Below are positions 48,016-59,469 of a stretch of DNA of 64,000 bases, in pieces. Within the stretch, counting starts at the first letter, position 1. Each line of letters begins with the position of its first letter. The position numbers and the translations under genes were made by a program. The notes below the pieces were generated by a model. It made no database searches and was not told the DNA's origin. It saw only the letters and a program-made list of their open reading frames with translations. Source of the DNA: Dasypus novemcinctus. Lineage: Eukaryota > Chordata > Mammalia > Cingulata > Dasypodidae. Location: positions 72,803,147-72,867,146 of the forward strand of contig NC_080694.1 in assembly GCF_030445035.2 (NCBI RefSeq). The letters run 5' to 3'.

Positions 48016-48249
48016 AGTCTTAAATAAAAGTTTGTTTTGTCTGCTCTTCCTCATTTGAAGGCTCTCAAGCAGGAACATATATCTCCTCTGTGCCCAAAGG
48101 ACTCAGCTTATCATCTTTTAGTGTTGGAATGTATTTCTCTAAGTGATGGCATGCTTTTATCTGCTATGATTCCCAAGGGTAGGTGTTGTACCTTTTCTCT
48201 CTTCCATATTTTCTTCTCCTTTCTGTTTTAGTGAACAACACAAAGCTTT

Positions 48250-50094
48250 GTATAAGTTTTTATTTTTGTTAAAAGTGACACAGTGTCTTCATAGCACACT
48301 AAAAGTGAAAATAAATTAATATTTATGGAAAACAAAAATTGAGAGAATAAGGCCTTTGAGAGAAGGCCCCAAGACATCCATGTCTGGAGAAATTCAGAAG
48401 TGATTCAGTTGGCTTAGTTTCCATTCAAAATAAGAAAAGGCAAAGTCTGCCAATAAAAGTTCTTTGTCAAAGGAAGCTGTAAGCAGCCAAACTCTTCATT
48501 AATTCAAAGGGGTACTCACCATACCACAACCTTTATTCTTGGATTTCCTTATGCACCAAAAGGATATCTTTATCCAAGGTGTGCATAAACAGGTATAAAT
48601 AATATGGGGAATAATATAGGTTGAACAAAAGAGATTACATTAGAAGGAGTTTTTTTTTAACAGAAGAAACTTGAGGCCAAGATGGAGCAAGTGAGAGTAA
48701 CTGGGAAACCTCTTTGAATTTATGCTGTGGAAGTTACATAGGGTAGAACAAGTGGACTTAGGGCACAGGTTGCTAGCTAGAAAAAACTTGCATTTTCTCA
48801 TGTTTAATCACTCACTTTTTTTTTTAAGTAAGTCTAGTTGCATATGTGCATTTACATGTGTATTTGTGTTTTTTGTGTGTGTATGTGGTAAAGCACACCA
48901 TATACAGCGGCCTCATTTATTTTAAAATTTCTTTTGTTCTGAAAAGGATTTAACCAGTGCCTTAAGGATGGTTATTCAGTTTAATTTCAAACTTTTGTCA
49001 TGCTTAAATGAATATCATGGTACATACATAATTTGGGGCATATGCAAACCATCTGAAAAACAAATGATAGGAAGTGGACTTGCTAGCTCAAAGTCATGAG
49101 TGTTTCATTTTTGATAACTATTGATAAATTGCCCCATAGAGAGGTTGAATCAATTTGCACCACTGCTTATATGTAATTAACCCCCTCAAACTTAAATAAT
49201 GTCATTGAAATTTAATTTGTTTTGCACATTTTTGTCTATTTAAAAAGTATTCTCTCACATTTTGAATTGCTTCTGTTTGGACTGTTGTACTGCAGTTTCC
49301 CTATATTTCACTACAAACCTTTTCAGCCAAGATTTCTTCTGTTGAGATACTGATTTTCTACTTTTGTATTTTTTATTATACCTTTATGTGGATGCAGAAG
49401 TTTTTTTTCCCATTTATTGTTCATATTTTAACAAGCAGAAGGTATTTTTGGACAGAGAGGTTAAGACAGCATCCCCAGCTTCCAACTCAAGGCCCCTGGT
49501 CCTGGCAGCACCATGCTTTTTTCCTCTCTGCTCATTGCCTACATCTTGCCTCACTCTTTTCTGATGTTTCCACAGCAATTTGTAGTCAGAGAGAGACCCT
49601 CTTTTTCCAGGGCTGACTATTCTGGTGTCTGCAGTGTCTCTTACTGCTGAGCTTTCTCAAGACTTAGGGTTTTTCCCTCCAGCATGTATTCTCCTTGTAA
49701 ATCTTATCAGCAATGTCACTGGGCTGAGCTCACTTTTCCTAATGTGGCTTTAAGTGTGTGTGGTTAACATCTTCCAGGGTCAGCGAAAGCTTGGGATGTA
49801 CAGAACTTCTTTTTGGGCAAGAGAGGTCATTTGTGTCTAGGTGATGGTCATTTGTGTCTAGGTAATGGTCATTTGTGTCTAGGTGACGGTCATTTCTGAC
49901 TAGTACCCAGAAGTAATTGTGCCTCATGCCTCCATTGAAACAGGTTTTCAGTTTCTACAAGTGTGCCTTTGATGGACTTTGATCAAATAAATTAATTTTT
50001 ATGCCATAGGTGAGGTCACACTGAGTTTTGTTCTTACTTTTTAATATGGCTTCTTTGACTATCTGACTTGACTTTTGTTTTTTGACATTATGTT
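48250..50094. other. Mostly unassigned non-coding sequence
   Basis: An ancient LINE-like block lies at about 48990-49200 (gaagtggacttgctagctcaaag, aaattgccccatagag, caatttgcaccactgc), related to 13380-13500. A 21-bp minisatellite lies at 49825-49904. No gene was found; small open frames have no recognisable features. Confidence 0.45.
49825..49904 (+). repeat. 21-bp minisatellite, about 3.7 copies
   Basis: The unit ggtcatttgtgtctaggtga and one further base is repeated at 49825, 49846 and 49867, with a partial diverged copy at 49888. Confidence 0.93.
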
Positions 50095-50546
50095 TTCTTT
50101 TTTCTCTTTTTTTTTAAAATGCTACATTAAAAAAATATGAAGTCTGCATATACCTCCCACCCCCTCATGCCATGCCACCCATATCAACAACCTCTTTCAT
50201 CATCATGGGACTTTCATTGCATTTAGTGAATACATTTTGGAGCACTGCTGTATGACATGGATAATACTTTACATTATAGTTTACACTTTCCCCCAGTCCA
50301 CCCAGTGGGCCATGGCAGGACATACAATGTCCAGCATCTGTCCCTGCAGTACCACCAGGACAACTCCAAGTCCTGAAAATGCCTCCACATCATATCTCTT
50401 CTTCCCTCTCCCTACCCTCAGCAGCTACTGTGGCCACTTTCTCCACATCAATGTTACATTTTCTTCCATTACTAATCACAATAGTTCTGTAGTAGACTAT
50501 TAGTAAGTCCACTCTAATCCATACTCTATTCATCCTTCCTGTGGAC
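50095..50546 (-). mobile_element. 5'-truncated old L1 3' end abutting the OR pseudogene
   Basis: T-rich start (50095-50116), then ctacattaaaaaaatatgaag, catgggactttcattgcatttagtg, tttacattatagtttacac and ccttcctgtggac. This is the same L1 3' end type as 12709-13017 and 41575. The L1 text stops at 50546, exactly where receptor codons begin. Confidence 0.82.
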
Positions 50547-51440
50547 TGACCTGTGTTCAGGAGTTGCAGCCTGTAATCTTCATGATTTTCCTTTTTCTGT
50601 ATCTGATGAACCTGTTTGGAAATGGGGCCATAATAGTGACTGTCACCTCAGAGCCAAGACTCCACTCCCCTATGTATTCTTTCCTCAGAAATCTTTCCTC
50701 CTTGGATATCTGCCACTCTTCGGTGACTTCTCAATCTCATGTCGAACTTCGACTCCACATGTAAGGCCATATCTTTCTTTGGCTGCATGACTCAGCTGTA
50801 CTTCTTCCACTTCCTGGGTTGCATCGAATCCATCTTGCTGGCCACCATGGGCTTTGACTGTTTTGTGGCCATCTGCTACCCACTCCATTACACCATCATC
50901 ATGAACCCCCAGGTGTGTGCTCTGCTGGCAGCTATGGCCTGACTTTCCAGCTTCCTTTACCCTCTTATGCATTCAGTCCTGACTGCTCACCTGAACTTTT
51001 GTGGCTCTCAGAAGTTCAAGTACTTCTGTGATGTGAAGCCCCTCTTGGAACTGGCTTGTGGTGACATAAGGCTTGTTTTCACTGCCACTTGCAGCTTTAC
51101 CATGGTGGCTTGCTTGCTCACCCTCCTCTCCTACATTTACATTATTGACTTTCTTCTGCTCAAGAGCTGGTCCTGCAGTGTGTTCCACAAGGCTCTGTCC
51201 ACCTGTGCTTCCAACTTTGTGGTGGTGGGCCTCTTCTATGGGATTGTGGGCCTCACCTACATCCATATGACCTCTGCCAACTCTGTCATACAGGAGTGGT
51301 TTGTGGCCATTATTCACACCACAGTCACACCAGTGATAAATCCACTAGTATACACCCTCAGGAATAAGGAAGTTATGTTGTTGCTGAGGAAGGTCTCTGG
51401 GAGGAGCCGTTTGCCAAAACATGACCATTGGCTACACTAG
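50547..51440 (+). pseudogene. Olfactory receptor pseudogene, class II, OR12D-like
   Basis: A single-exon odorant receptor remnant that lacks its first ~25 codons. Visible motifs are TM1 with GN(G) near 50610-50625, TM2 (PMYSFLRNLSSLDIC, 50670-50715), TM3 with [10 protein letters not shown] and the altered [14 protein letters not shown] (about 50850-50891), the KALSTCASNF motif (about 51189-51218) and NPLVYTLRN (about 51340-51366). Defects are 5' truncation by an L1 fragment, a frameshift near 50740-50760, and TGA at 50940-50942 where Trp is usual. From 50967 to 51440 the frame is open. The OR12D assignment rests on overall resemblance and is tentative. Confidence 0.85.
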
Positions 51441-51904
51441 AACACATGCAAACTGCATGTGAATTTCATGACAGTTGATGCATTTCTTGAATTTTATTTT
51501 CCTTTCAAAAATTTGTATCACAGTAAGAAGTTCTTCTCACAGACAAACCTAATGACTAATTGCTTATTCATTTGTTTGTTTACTCATTCATTCAAAATAT
51601 TTTTTGAGCAGACAATGTTCAAGGTAAACAGTGAAAAAAAACTAAGAAAAAAAAAAAAAAAAAGAAATCAGGACCACCGGGGAAAAAAAGTAAAGATGAA
51701 AACTTTCTTAACCTGGTTAAAAAGTATCATGCTAAACCAACAGCCAGTGTCCTGGGAAACAGTGAGTTAATGAAGGAATTTTCATCAAGGAGGCACAAAG
51801 TAAGGAAGCTTATATAATCATCATTACTTTCTGATATTTTTCTGGACATTCTGGCCAATTTAATAAAAATGAAATAGAAAGAAAAAAAGAGGTCTAAATA
51901 TCAT
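51441..51904. other. OR 3' flank, AT-rich
   Basis: No gene was found. An A-run at 51645-51663 may be the tail of an unrecognised retrosequence. An open frame at 51459-51770 is low-complexity and unsupported. Confidence 0.45.
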
Positions 51905-53045
51905 AAGAGAAAAAAATGACCTTGAATAAAAGGGTCAACTCCGATCAGCAGACTATCTCAATCCACATATAATACCAGGAGTTAAAAATGCTTTTTGACC
52001 TGAATCAAGGGGGAAATGGAAAGGACAAATGAGTTTATATGGCTATGAGTCTCCAAAATGAGCCAGGAGGTTATCAGAGGGGTTGCCCTTATGCACACCT
52101 GAGCAGAGTCCCAGAGACAGATAAAGTAGATACAACCCCAGGTACTTGTTCTTCTAAGGGCTACAGAGACCCCCAAGTTCTATGGTCATGGCAGATGAGT
52201 TCAGTGCCATGTCAGTTGGCCCTTCATTGGAGTTTGTGTTTCTGTGTGATGGAGCTGGACTCAGATGTGATCTTTGTTCACAAACTTCTCCTGTTACTTT
52301 TACTGGAACTGTAGTTGGTGCTGAGGTTTAATATATACCCAGGGGACCTGACTCTCTGAGATGACCATGTGATAGCCAGGCCCTGAGCCTCAACAGACTT
52401 TAGCTCCTACACTCTGGTTTATTGGACTTACCCCACTCAGCTAATATGGAGTTGAAGAAGGTCAACCACCACAACATGGATCCAAGAGTGCCTACAACTG
52501 AAAACAGGAGGATTGCATCCAGCATCCATGTGGAATCTAAGCCCCTTCTTGATACAGATGTGGAGTGTACACAACCATTCCAAGGTCCACAGAATGGAGG
52601 AATAGAGTATGGATTAGAGTGGACTTACCGATAATCTATTCATGAACTATTGTGATTAGTAATTGAAGAAAATGTGGCATTGGTGTGGAGAAAGTGACCA
52701 TGGTGACTGCTGGGGGTAGGGAATGGGAGAAAGAGATGAGATGTGGAGGCATTTTCAGGACTTGGAGTTGTCCTGGGTGATGTTGCAGGGACAGTTGTAT
52801 GTCCTCCCATGACCCACTGGGTGGAATGCGGGAGAGTGTGGGCTATGATGTGGACCATTGACCATAAGGCACAGCTGTGTTCAGAGATGTATTCACCAAA
52901 TGCAATGAATGTCTCATGATGATGGAGGAGATTGCTGTTATGGGGTGAGGAGTGCGGTGAGGGGGATGGGGAATATATGGGGACCACATATTTTTTTAAC
53001 GTAATATTAAAAAGTAAATAAAGAAAAAAAGAAAAAAAAGAAAAA
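51905..53045 (+). mobile_element. 5'-truncated L1 3' UTR, + strand
   Basis: It is the reverse complement of the L1 B 3' UTR from about 22520 down to 21470: caaatgagtttatatggctatgagtc (52026), tcatggcagatgagttcagtg (52189), ccacccacaacatgg-type block (52470), G-rich tract (about 52940-52975) and a ttttttaacgtaatatta end with an A/G-rich tail. It retains the long-form 3' UTR. Its 5' boundary is approximate. Confidence 0.85.
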
Positions 53046-54310
53046 CACCTATTATTACTTACAAAGAAAATATATCTATAAAAAACCCAAAGGAAGAAAA
53101 AGTGGAAAAAAACATGAGAATTAATGAGTTTGTATAGTGGTTGAATTCATAATAATACATAAAAATCAATAACTTGCTTTTATAACATCAAAATCATTTA
53201 TAAATTATAAGGAAAACTGAGATCCTGATTATAATAGCAGAAAAAGTATGAAATGATGCCAAATAACAAGTAAATAAAATGATGTAATTGAAGAAAACTT
53301 CAAAATATTATTGAGAATTATAAAAGAAAATTGTGTATAGAATAAAGGAATATAATAAAGGTGTCACAAAAAAAAAAAAAGCCAAGAGAACAGACATGAA
53401 GACATGCCTCTAAGTTTCATTTGAGGGGACAATCAACGCATGGACCAAGAAATGCAAAGCAAGAAAGAAATGGCATGCCCAGGTGGGTACTACTTTGCAT
53501 GGTTAGATCAGTGAAGCCTTCTCCAAGAAGTTGACATTTGAGGAGACTTTCAAAGAAATGGAGCCAAGACCCACACAGGTATCTGTGGATTCTATGGAGA
53601 CCACATCCAATGAAAGAGCTATGGGGAAGCGTGTGTGGCTCCCTGTGGGTAAAGCAAGATGATGTTCCAGATCTCACAGGGTGGTGAGAGGCACAGGAGA
53701 GGAGGATGGTGATGGGTGGTGATCATGTCAAGGGCACCTTATTGGGTTGTTTTGAGTATGTTCACATTTACTCTAAGTGATAAAGGATGGCTGGGGGCAT
53801 TTGAGCAATGAAATAACTTGATACAACTTTTGTGTTGAAAGAATCCCACCTGGGTTGGGTTGAGAAAGAGTAAGAGAGCAAGGATGGAATCCACTGGGAG
53901 TCCCTGAAAATCTTCTAGAGAACAGTTGAAGGAGGCTTAGACCTGGGCGGTATGGTGGGAGTTATAGGAGTAATTCAATTCTGGGTGTATTTGGAATACA
54001 TAACCTTGAATATTTGCTGTCAACTCATGTGTGTGGTATGCAAATCATGTACCAAGATGAGCTGAATTATTATTTATCTGTATTAACCCTAAAGAAATGT
54101 CCATAGTGTAAATTTGTTAGGCTATGGGTGTGATGGAGGTTTGATTTGATTTACTCATAATGAAGATGATTTGAATTTAGTTCTTTCCTATTAATTGTCC
54201 TCTTTATGCACAGAACAAAGTATTTTAAAACCTTTACCATATGTATAGAGTCATTGCTATCAGAAACAACTTTATTTGGGACAATTTAACTTATCTGTAC
54301 ATGATTCAAT
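53046..54310. other. Non-coding; probable ancient interspersed repeat at about 53430-54000
   Basis: The series gaagccttctccaagaagttgacatttgagg, then gggcaccttattgggttgttttgag, then tgaggaatgaaat-type text resembles a widespread ancient mammalian repeat. I cannot name the family with confidence. No gene was seen. Confidence 0.4.
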
Positions 54311-54321
54311 TAACCTTTTCA

Positions 54322-54403
54322 ATTGTCTCGGCGGGCGGGAGAAGGCGCAGGCTGCAGCTGCTCTGGCTGCTCCCTCAGCTGGTCTCAAAAACAATTTTTT
54401 GAG
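54322..54403 (+). other. GC-rich non-L1 head of L1 D (possible captured first exon)
   Basis: These 82 bases lie inside the TSD but match neither L1 A nor L1 B 5' ends. They hold ggcgggcgggagaaggcgc and ctgcagctgctctggctgc, unlike the AT-rich flank. They end in ttttttgag, joined to cattagaaattc, which in L1 A follows an AG (gggcag/cattag, 36683/36682). This fits splicing of an upstream exon onto an L1 acceptor. Source unknown. Confidence 0.6.
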
Positions 54404-55115
54404 CATTAGAAATTCTTCAGGACCAGGCTGTTTCTGGATTTTGCAGGTCAGGAGGTGTCTGGACATCGATTTCGTGGGAAGGTGCTGCAGGGAACACCTC
54501 ACATTTCCTGGGTTTCCTCATCCTCTGTTGCCTCATTTCTGTATGTATTGATTTTGGCTACCTACACTATCCTCTTTCCCCCACATCTTGATATCCTCCA
54601 TCATCTACTGTCTCTACTATATTCGACCTCCCTTTCTTTGATCCCCAAATCGTCTAACTCTTAATTTCTAATACCTTTGTTTTGTTTTCTGTCTTCTATC
54701 CACTCTTGAAACTATTCCCTCTCTTTTCTCTTTTCCTCTCTCACAAAAACACTAGCCTGTTAATTCATACCATATTCCTCTCATATTCAGTCGACTACTT
54801 CATTATAGGTACTCTGCTTACTGCTATAACTCTACAAAACTTACACGAATCTAATATCCATCCTCACAGATCTCATTTTGTTGCTCTGTTAACATTTATT
54901 ACCAATACTACTTTAAACATTTTCCTTTCTTACACAATTGCCTTTCCCTGGCCCTAATACATTCCTTCAAAGTGAACTCAGCCAGCAATAAGAAATTAGA
55001 ATAAGAAGAACAAAGTGACAAAGAGAAGATAAAATACTTACACACAAAAAACAGCTAATTAATCACCAAGACTAGACAAAGAAGCTAAGGAACTGATTAA
55101 ACCTGTCAAGATAAA

Positions 55116-56123
55116 ATGATGACCAGACAGCAACAAAAATCTACAAACCAAACCAGTAATCAGGAAAACATGGCTGAATCCAATCAACAAACTAAAAAAC
55201 AGGAAGGGGAGCAGAACTTTGCACAAGTAATTAAAGATCTCAGAACATATATCACAGACAAATTTAATGAAGGAAAGAAAGAGGTTAACAATATGAAGAC
55301 AACTCTTGGAGGGGAAATTGCAGACATATGCAAAAAGATAATAGATATGATGGGAATGAACACCACAGTTCAAGAAATCAAAAACACACTCACAGCAAAT
55401 AGCAGCAGATTAGAAGAGGCAGAGCAGAGAATTAGAGATATGGAAGACAGTACATCGGAAATCAAACAAATAGTAGAATAGATCGATAAAAAGATAGAAA
55501 AAATCCAGCTAGGACTTAGGGACCTGAATGACAATGCAAAACACACAAACATACATATTATAAGCATCCCAGAAGAAGAAGAGAAGGGAAAGGGATCAGA
55601 AGGAGTGTTGCAGGAAATAATGGCTGAAAACTTCACAAATCTACTGAAAGAGACAGATGTACATATCTAAGAAGTGCAACATACTCCAAATATCATAAAC
55701 CCCAACAGGCCCACCCCAACACATATGCTTGTCAAATTATCCAACTTTCAAGACAAAGAGAAAATTCTAAAAGCAGCAAGAGAAAAGAAAACCATCACAT
55801 ATAAGGTAAGCTCCATAAGATTAAGTGTGGATTTCTCATCTGAAACCATGGAGGGAAGAAGGCAGTGGTATGATATAGTCAAGGTATTAAAAGAAAAAAA
55901 TTTCCAACCAAGAATACTCTATCCAGCTAAACTAGCATTCAAAAGTGATGGAGACAAACAGAAATTGAAAGAGTATGCCAACAAGAAACCTCCTCTTCAA
56001 GAAATGCTAAAGAGCTTCCTGCAGGAAGAAAGGAAAAAACAGGACAGACAGAGTTGGAGGAGAGTGGAAGAACAACAAAAAAGACAAAAAGAGAAGAAAA
56101 ACAAACAAACAAACAAAATATGA
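55116..56123 (+). pseudogene. L1 ORF1 (element D), full span with two in-frame stops
   Basis: 336 codons lie in one frame from Met 55116 (MMTRQQQKSTNQ) to the stop at 56121. Domains are a charged N-terminus, a coiled coil (about residues 50-150, TTLGGEIADICKKI...), an RRM-like core (about 150-190) and a C-terminal nucleic-acid-binding domain (HMLVKLSNFQDKEKIL, SETMEGRRQWYDIVKVL). Only TAG at 55479-55481 and TAA at 55668-55670 interrupt it, so it is the best guide to ORF1 length in this family. The gap to ORF2 is 16 bp. Confidence 0.88.
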
Positions 56124-56139
56124 CAAGTCCAATCAAAAT

Positions 56140-59100
56140 ATGGCTACCATAAATAATTCCTTGAAAGTAATAACACTGAATGTCAATGGATTAAACTCAC
56201 CTATCAAAAGACTCAGACTGGGACATTGGATAAGGAAATATGACCCATCTATATGCTGTCTACAAGAGACACATCTTAGACCCAGAGACTCATGGAGGCT
56301 GAAAGTGAATGGTTGGAAAACAATCTTACAAGCAAACAATAACCAAAAAAAGGCAGGAGTAGCTATATTAATATCACACAAAATAGACTTTAAATGTGAA
56401 ACAATTGGGAAACGGACTTTGGCCCAGTGGTTAGGGTGTCCGTCTACTATATGGGAGGTCCGTGGTTCAAACCCCGGGCCTTCTTGACCCGTGTGGAGCT
56501 GGCCATGCGCAGTGCTGATGCACGCAAGGAGTGCCATGCCACGCAAGGGTGTCCCCCACGTGGGGGAGCCCCACGCGCAAGGAGTGCGCCTGTGAGGAAA
56601 GCCGCCCAGCGTGAAAAGAAAGTGCAGCCTGCCCAGGAATGGCGCCGCCCACACTTCCATGCCGCTGACGACAACAGAAGCGGACAAAGAAACAAGACGC
56701 AGCAAACAGACACCAAGAACAGACAACCAGGGGGGGGGGATTAAATAAATAAATAAATCTTTAAAAATAAATAAATAAATAAATGTGAAACAATTGTGAG
56801 AGACAAAGAAGGATAATACATAATAGTGAAAGGGACAATCTCTCAAGAAGAATGAACAATTATAAATATTTATGCTCCTAACAAGAAGTCCTCTAAATAT
56901 GTGCGGCAAATGCTGGAAAAACTAAGTGAAAGAATAGATGCATCTAAATTATAGTGGGAGATTTTAATACACCACTATCTACTCTGGACAGAACATGTCA
57001 AAAGAGATTCACTAAAGAAATAAAATATTTGAAAACTATATTAGAGGAGCTGGATCTAATAGTCATATACAAATCATTACATACAAACACAGCAGGATAT
57101 ACATTTTTCTCAAGTGCACATGGATCATTCTCCAAGATAGACCATATGCTAGGCCACAAAGAAAGGTTGAATGAATTCAGAAAGATCGAAATCATACAAA
57201 ATAATATCTCTAACTACAGTGGAGTGAAGCTGGAAATCTGCAAGGGCCAAAGGCCCATATATCACACCAATATATAGAAATTAAACAGCACACTCTTAGA
57301 AAAACAGTGGGTCAAAGAGGAAATCTCAAAAGAAATCAATGACTACCTTGACACAAGTGATAATGATAACACAACATACCAAAATTTATGGGATACAGCA
57401 AAAGCAGTACTAAGATGGAAATTTATAGTCGTAAATTCTTACATCAAAAAAGAAGAGCAAAAATTGAAGAACTAACTGCACATTTGGAGGAATTAGAAAA
57501 AAAACAACAAAGTAATCACCACAGGAAGTAGGAAGGAATTAACAAAGGTAAGAGCAGAACTAAATGAATTAGAAAATAAGAAAGCACTTGAAAAGATAAA
57601 CAAGACCAAGAGCTGGTATTTTGAGAAGATCAATAAAATTGACAAACCTTTAGCGAAACTAACAAAGAAAAAAAGAGAGAAGATGCAAATACACAAAATA
57701 AGAAATGAGAAAGGAGATATCACCACTGACCCCACAGAAATAAAGACTATCATAAGAGGATACTTGTAAAAACTATATTCCAACAAAAATGACAATTCAG
57801 AGGAAATGGAAAATTCCTAGAAACACAAAAGGAGCCTATACTGACAAAAGAAGAAATTGAAGATCTCAACAAAGCAAGTAAAGAGAGAGAATCAGTCATT
57901 AAAAACCTCCCAACTAAGAAGAGCCCAGGGCCAGATGGCTTCACAGGTGAATTCTACAAAACATTCTGGAAAGAACTAACACCAATCCTGCAGAAACTCC
58001 TCCAAAAAATCGAAACAGAAGGAACATTGCCTAACTCCTTCTATGATGCCAACATTGCCCTAGTACAAAGTCAAACAAAGACACCACAAGAAAGGAAAAT
58101 TACACACCAATTTCTCTCATGAACCTAGATGCAAAAATACTTAACAAAATGCTTGCTAATCATATTCAAAAACACATTAAATGAATTATACACCACGACC
58201 AAGTGGGATTCATTCCAGGTATGCAAGGATGGTTCAACATAAGAAAATCAATCAATATAATACACCATATAAACATATTGAAGGAAAAAAATCACATGAT
58301 TATATCTATAGATGCAGGAAAAGCATTTGACAAAATACAGCACCCTTTCTTGATAAAGACACTCCAAAAGATCAGAATACAAGGAAATTTTTTGAATATG
58401 ATAAAGAGTATAGATGAAAAACCCACAGCCAACATTGTTTACAATGGAGAAATCCTAAAATCCTTCCCCCTAAAGTCAGGAACAAGACAAGGATGCCCAC
58501 TGTCTCCCCTTCTATTGAACATTGTCTTAGAAGTACTTGCTTGAGCACTGAGGCAAGAACCAGATATAAAAGGCATTCAAACTGGAAAGGAAGAAGTCAA
58601 AATTTCATTATTTGGAGATGACATGATCCTATACATAGAAAACCCTGAGAGGTCTACAACAAAGCTTCAAGAACACATAAATGAGTTTAGTCAAGATAAA
58701 TGGGACTTCCTCAAAATTAAAGACTTCTGCACCTCAAAAGCGTTTGTCAAGAAAGTAAAAAGGAAACTTACAGAATGGGAGAAAATATTTGGCAACCATC
58801 TATCCGATAAGAGACTTATAACTTGCATATATAAGGAACTCCTATACCTTGAAAATAAAAAGATAAGCAACCCATTTAAAAAATGGGAAAAAGATTTAAA
58901 CAGACACTTCTCCAAAGAAGAAATACAAATGGCTAAAAAGCACATGAAAAAATGCTCCAAATCATTAGCTATCAGGGAAATGTAAATCAAAACTACAATG
59001 AGATACCATCTTACTCCCATAAGATTGGCAGCTATTAAAAAAATTGAAGACTACAAATGCTGGAGAGGATGTGAAGAAATGGGAACACTCATCCACTGCT

Positions 59101-59469
59101 GGTGGGAATGCAGAAGGATCCAAGCATTCTGGAGGACAGTTTGGCAGTTTCTCAAAAACCTAACCATAGATTTGCCATATGACCCAGTAATTCCAGCAGA
59201 ACTGAAAACAAGGACACAAACCGATATATGCACACCAATGTTCATAGCAGCATTGTTCACTATCGCCAAAAGTTGGAATCTACCCAAATGCCCATCAACA
59301 GATGAATGGATAAATAAAATGTGGTATATACATACAATGGAATACTACTCAGTTTTAAGAACAAATACACTACAAACACCTGAATACATGGATGAATCTT
59401 GAGAACCTTATGTTGAGTGAAGCAACCCAGTCATTGAAGGACAAATACTACATGACCTCAATGATATGA
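56140..59469 (+). pseudogene. L1 ORF2 (element D): endonuclease and reverse transcriptase, deleted and interrupted
   Basis: Met is at 56140, with LNVNGLNSPIKR and CLQETHL early in the endonuclease. A SINE splits the endonuclease at 56408-56780. Later endonuclease text (SKIDHMLGHKERL) is at about 57130-57170. The reverse transcriptase covers about 57650-58690 with PDGFTGEFYKTF (about 57931) and the box F-G-D-D (about 58612-58623). After the box the frame jumps at about 58692 from the NEFSQ segment to DKWDFLKIK, losing ~850 bp. The Cys-rich C-terminus (CWRGCEEMG) is near 59059. Frameshifts and stops are present throughout. Confidence 0.88.
56408..56780 (+). mobile_element. tRNA-derived SINE (DAS-like), copy 2, with 16-bp TSD
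   Basis: A perfect TSD, aaatgtgaaacaattg, lies at 56392-56407 and 56781-56796. The head carries box A (tggcccagtgg, 56420-56430) and box B (ggttcaaaccc, 56464-56474) at normal polymerase III spacing. A ~270-bp unique body and an (aaat)n tail (56744-56780) follow. The perfect duplication and intact promoter boxes indicate a fairly young copy, younger than L1 D. The tRNA-like head and body match the armadillo DAS-SINE pattern I know. Confidence 0.95.

Noticed and set aside
56133..56909. 258-codon minus-strand open frame across L1 D and the SINE
   Set aside because: It is antisense through ORF2 and a SINE insertion, so accidental.
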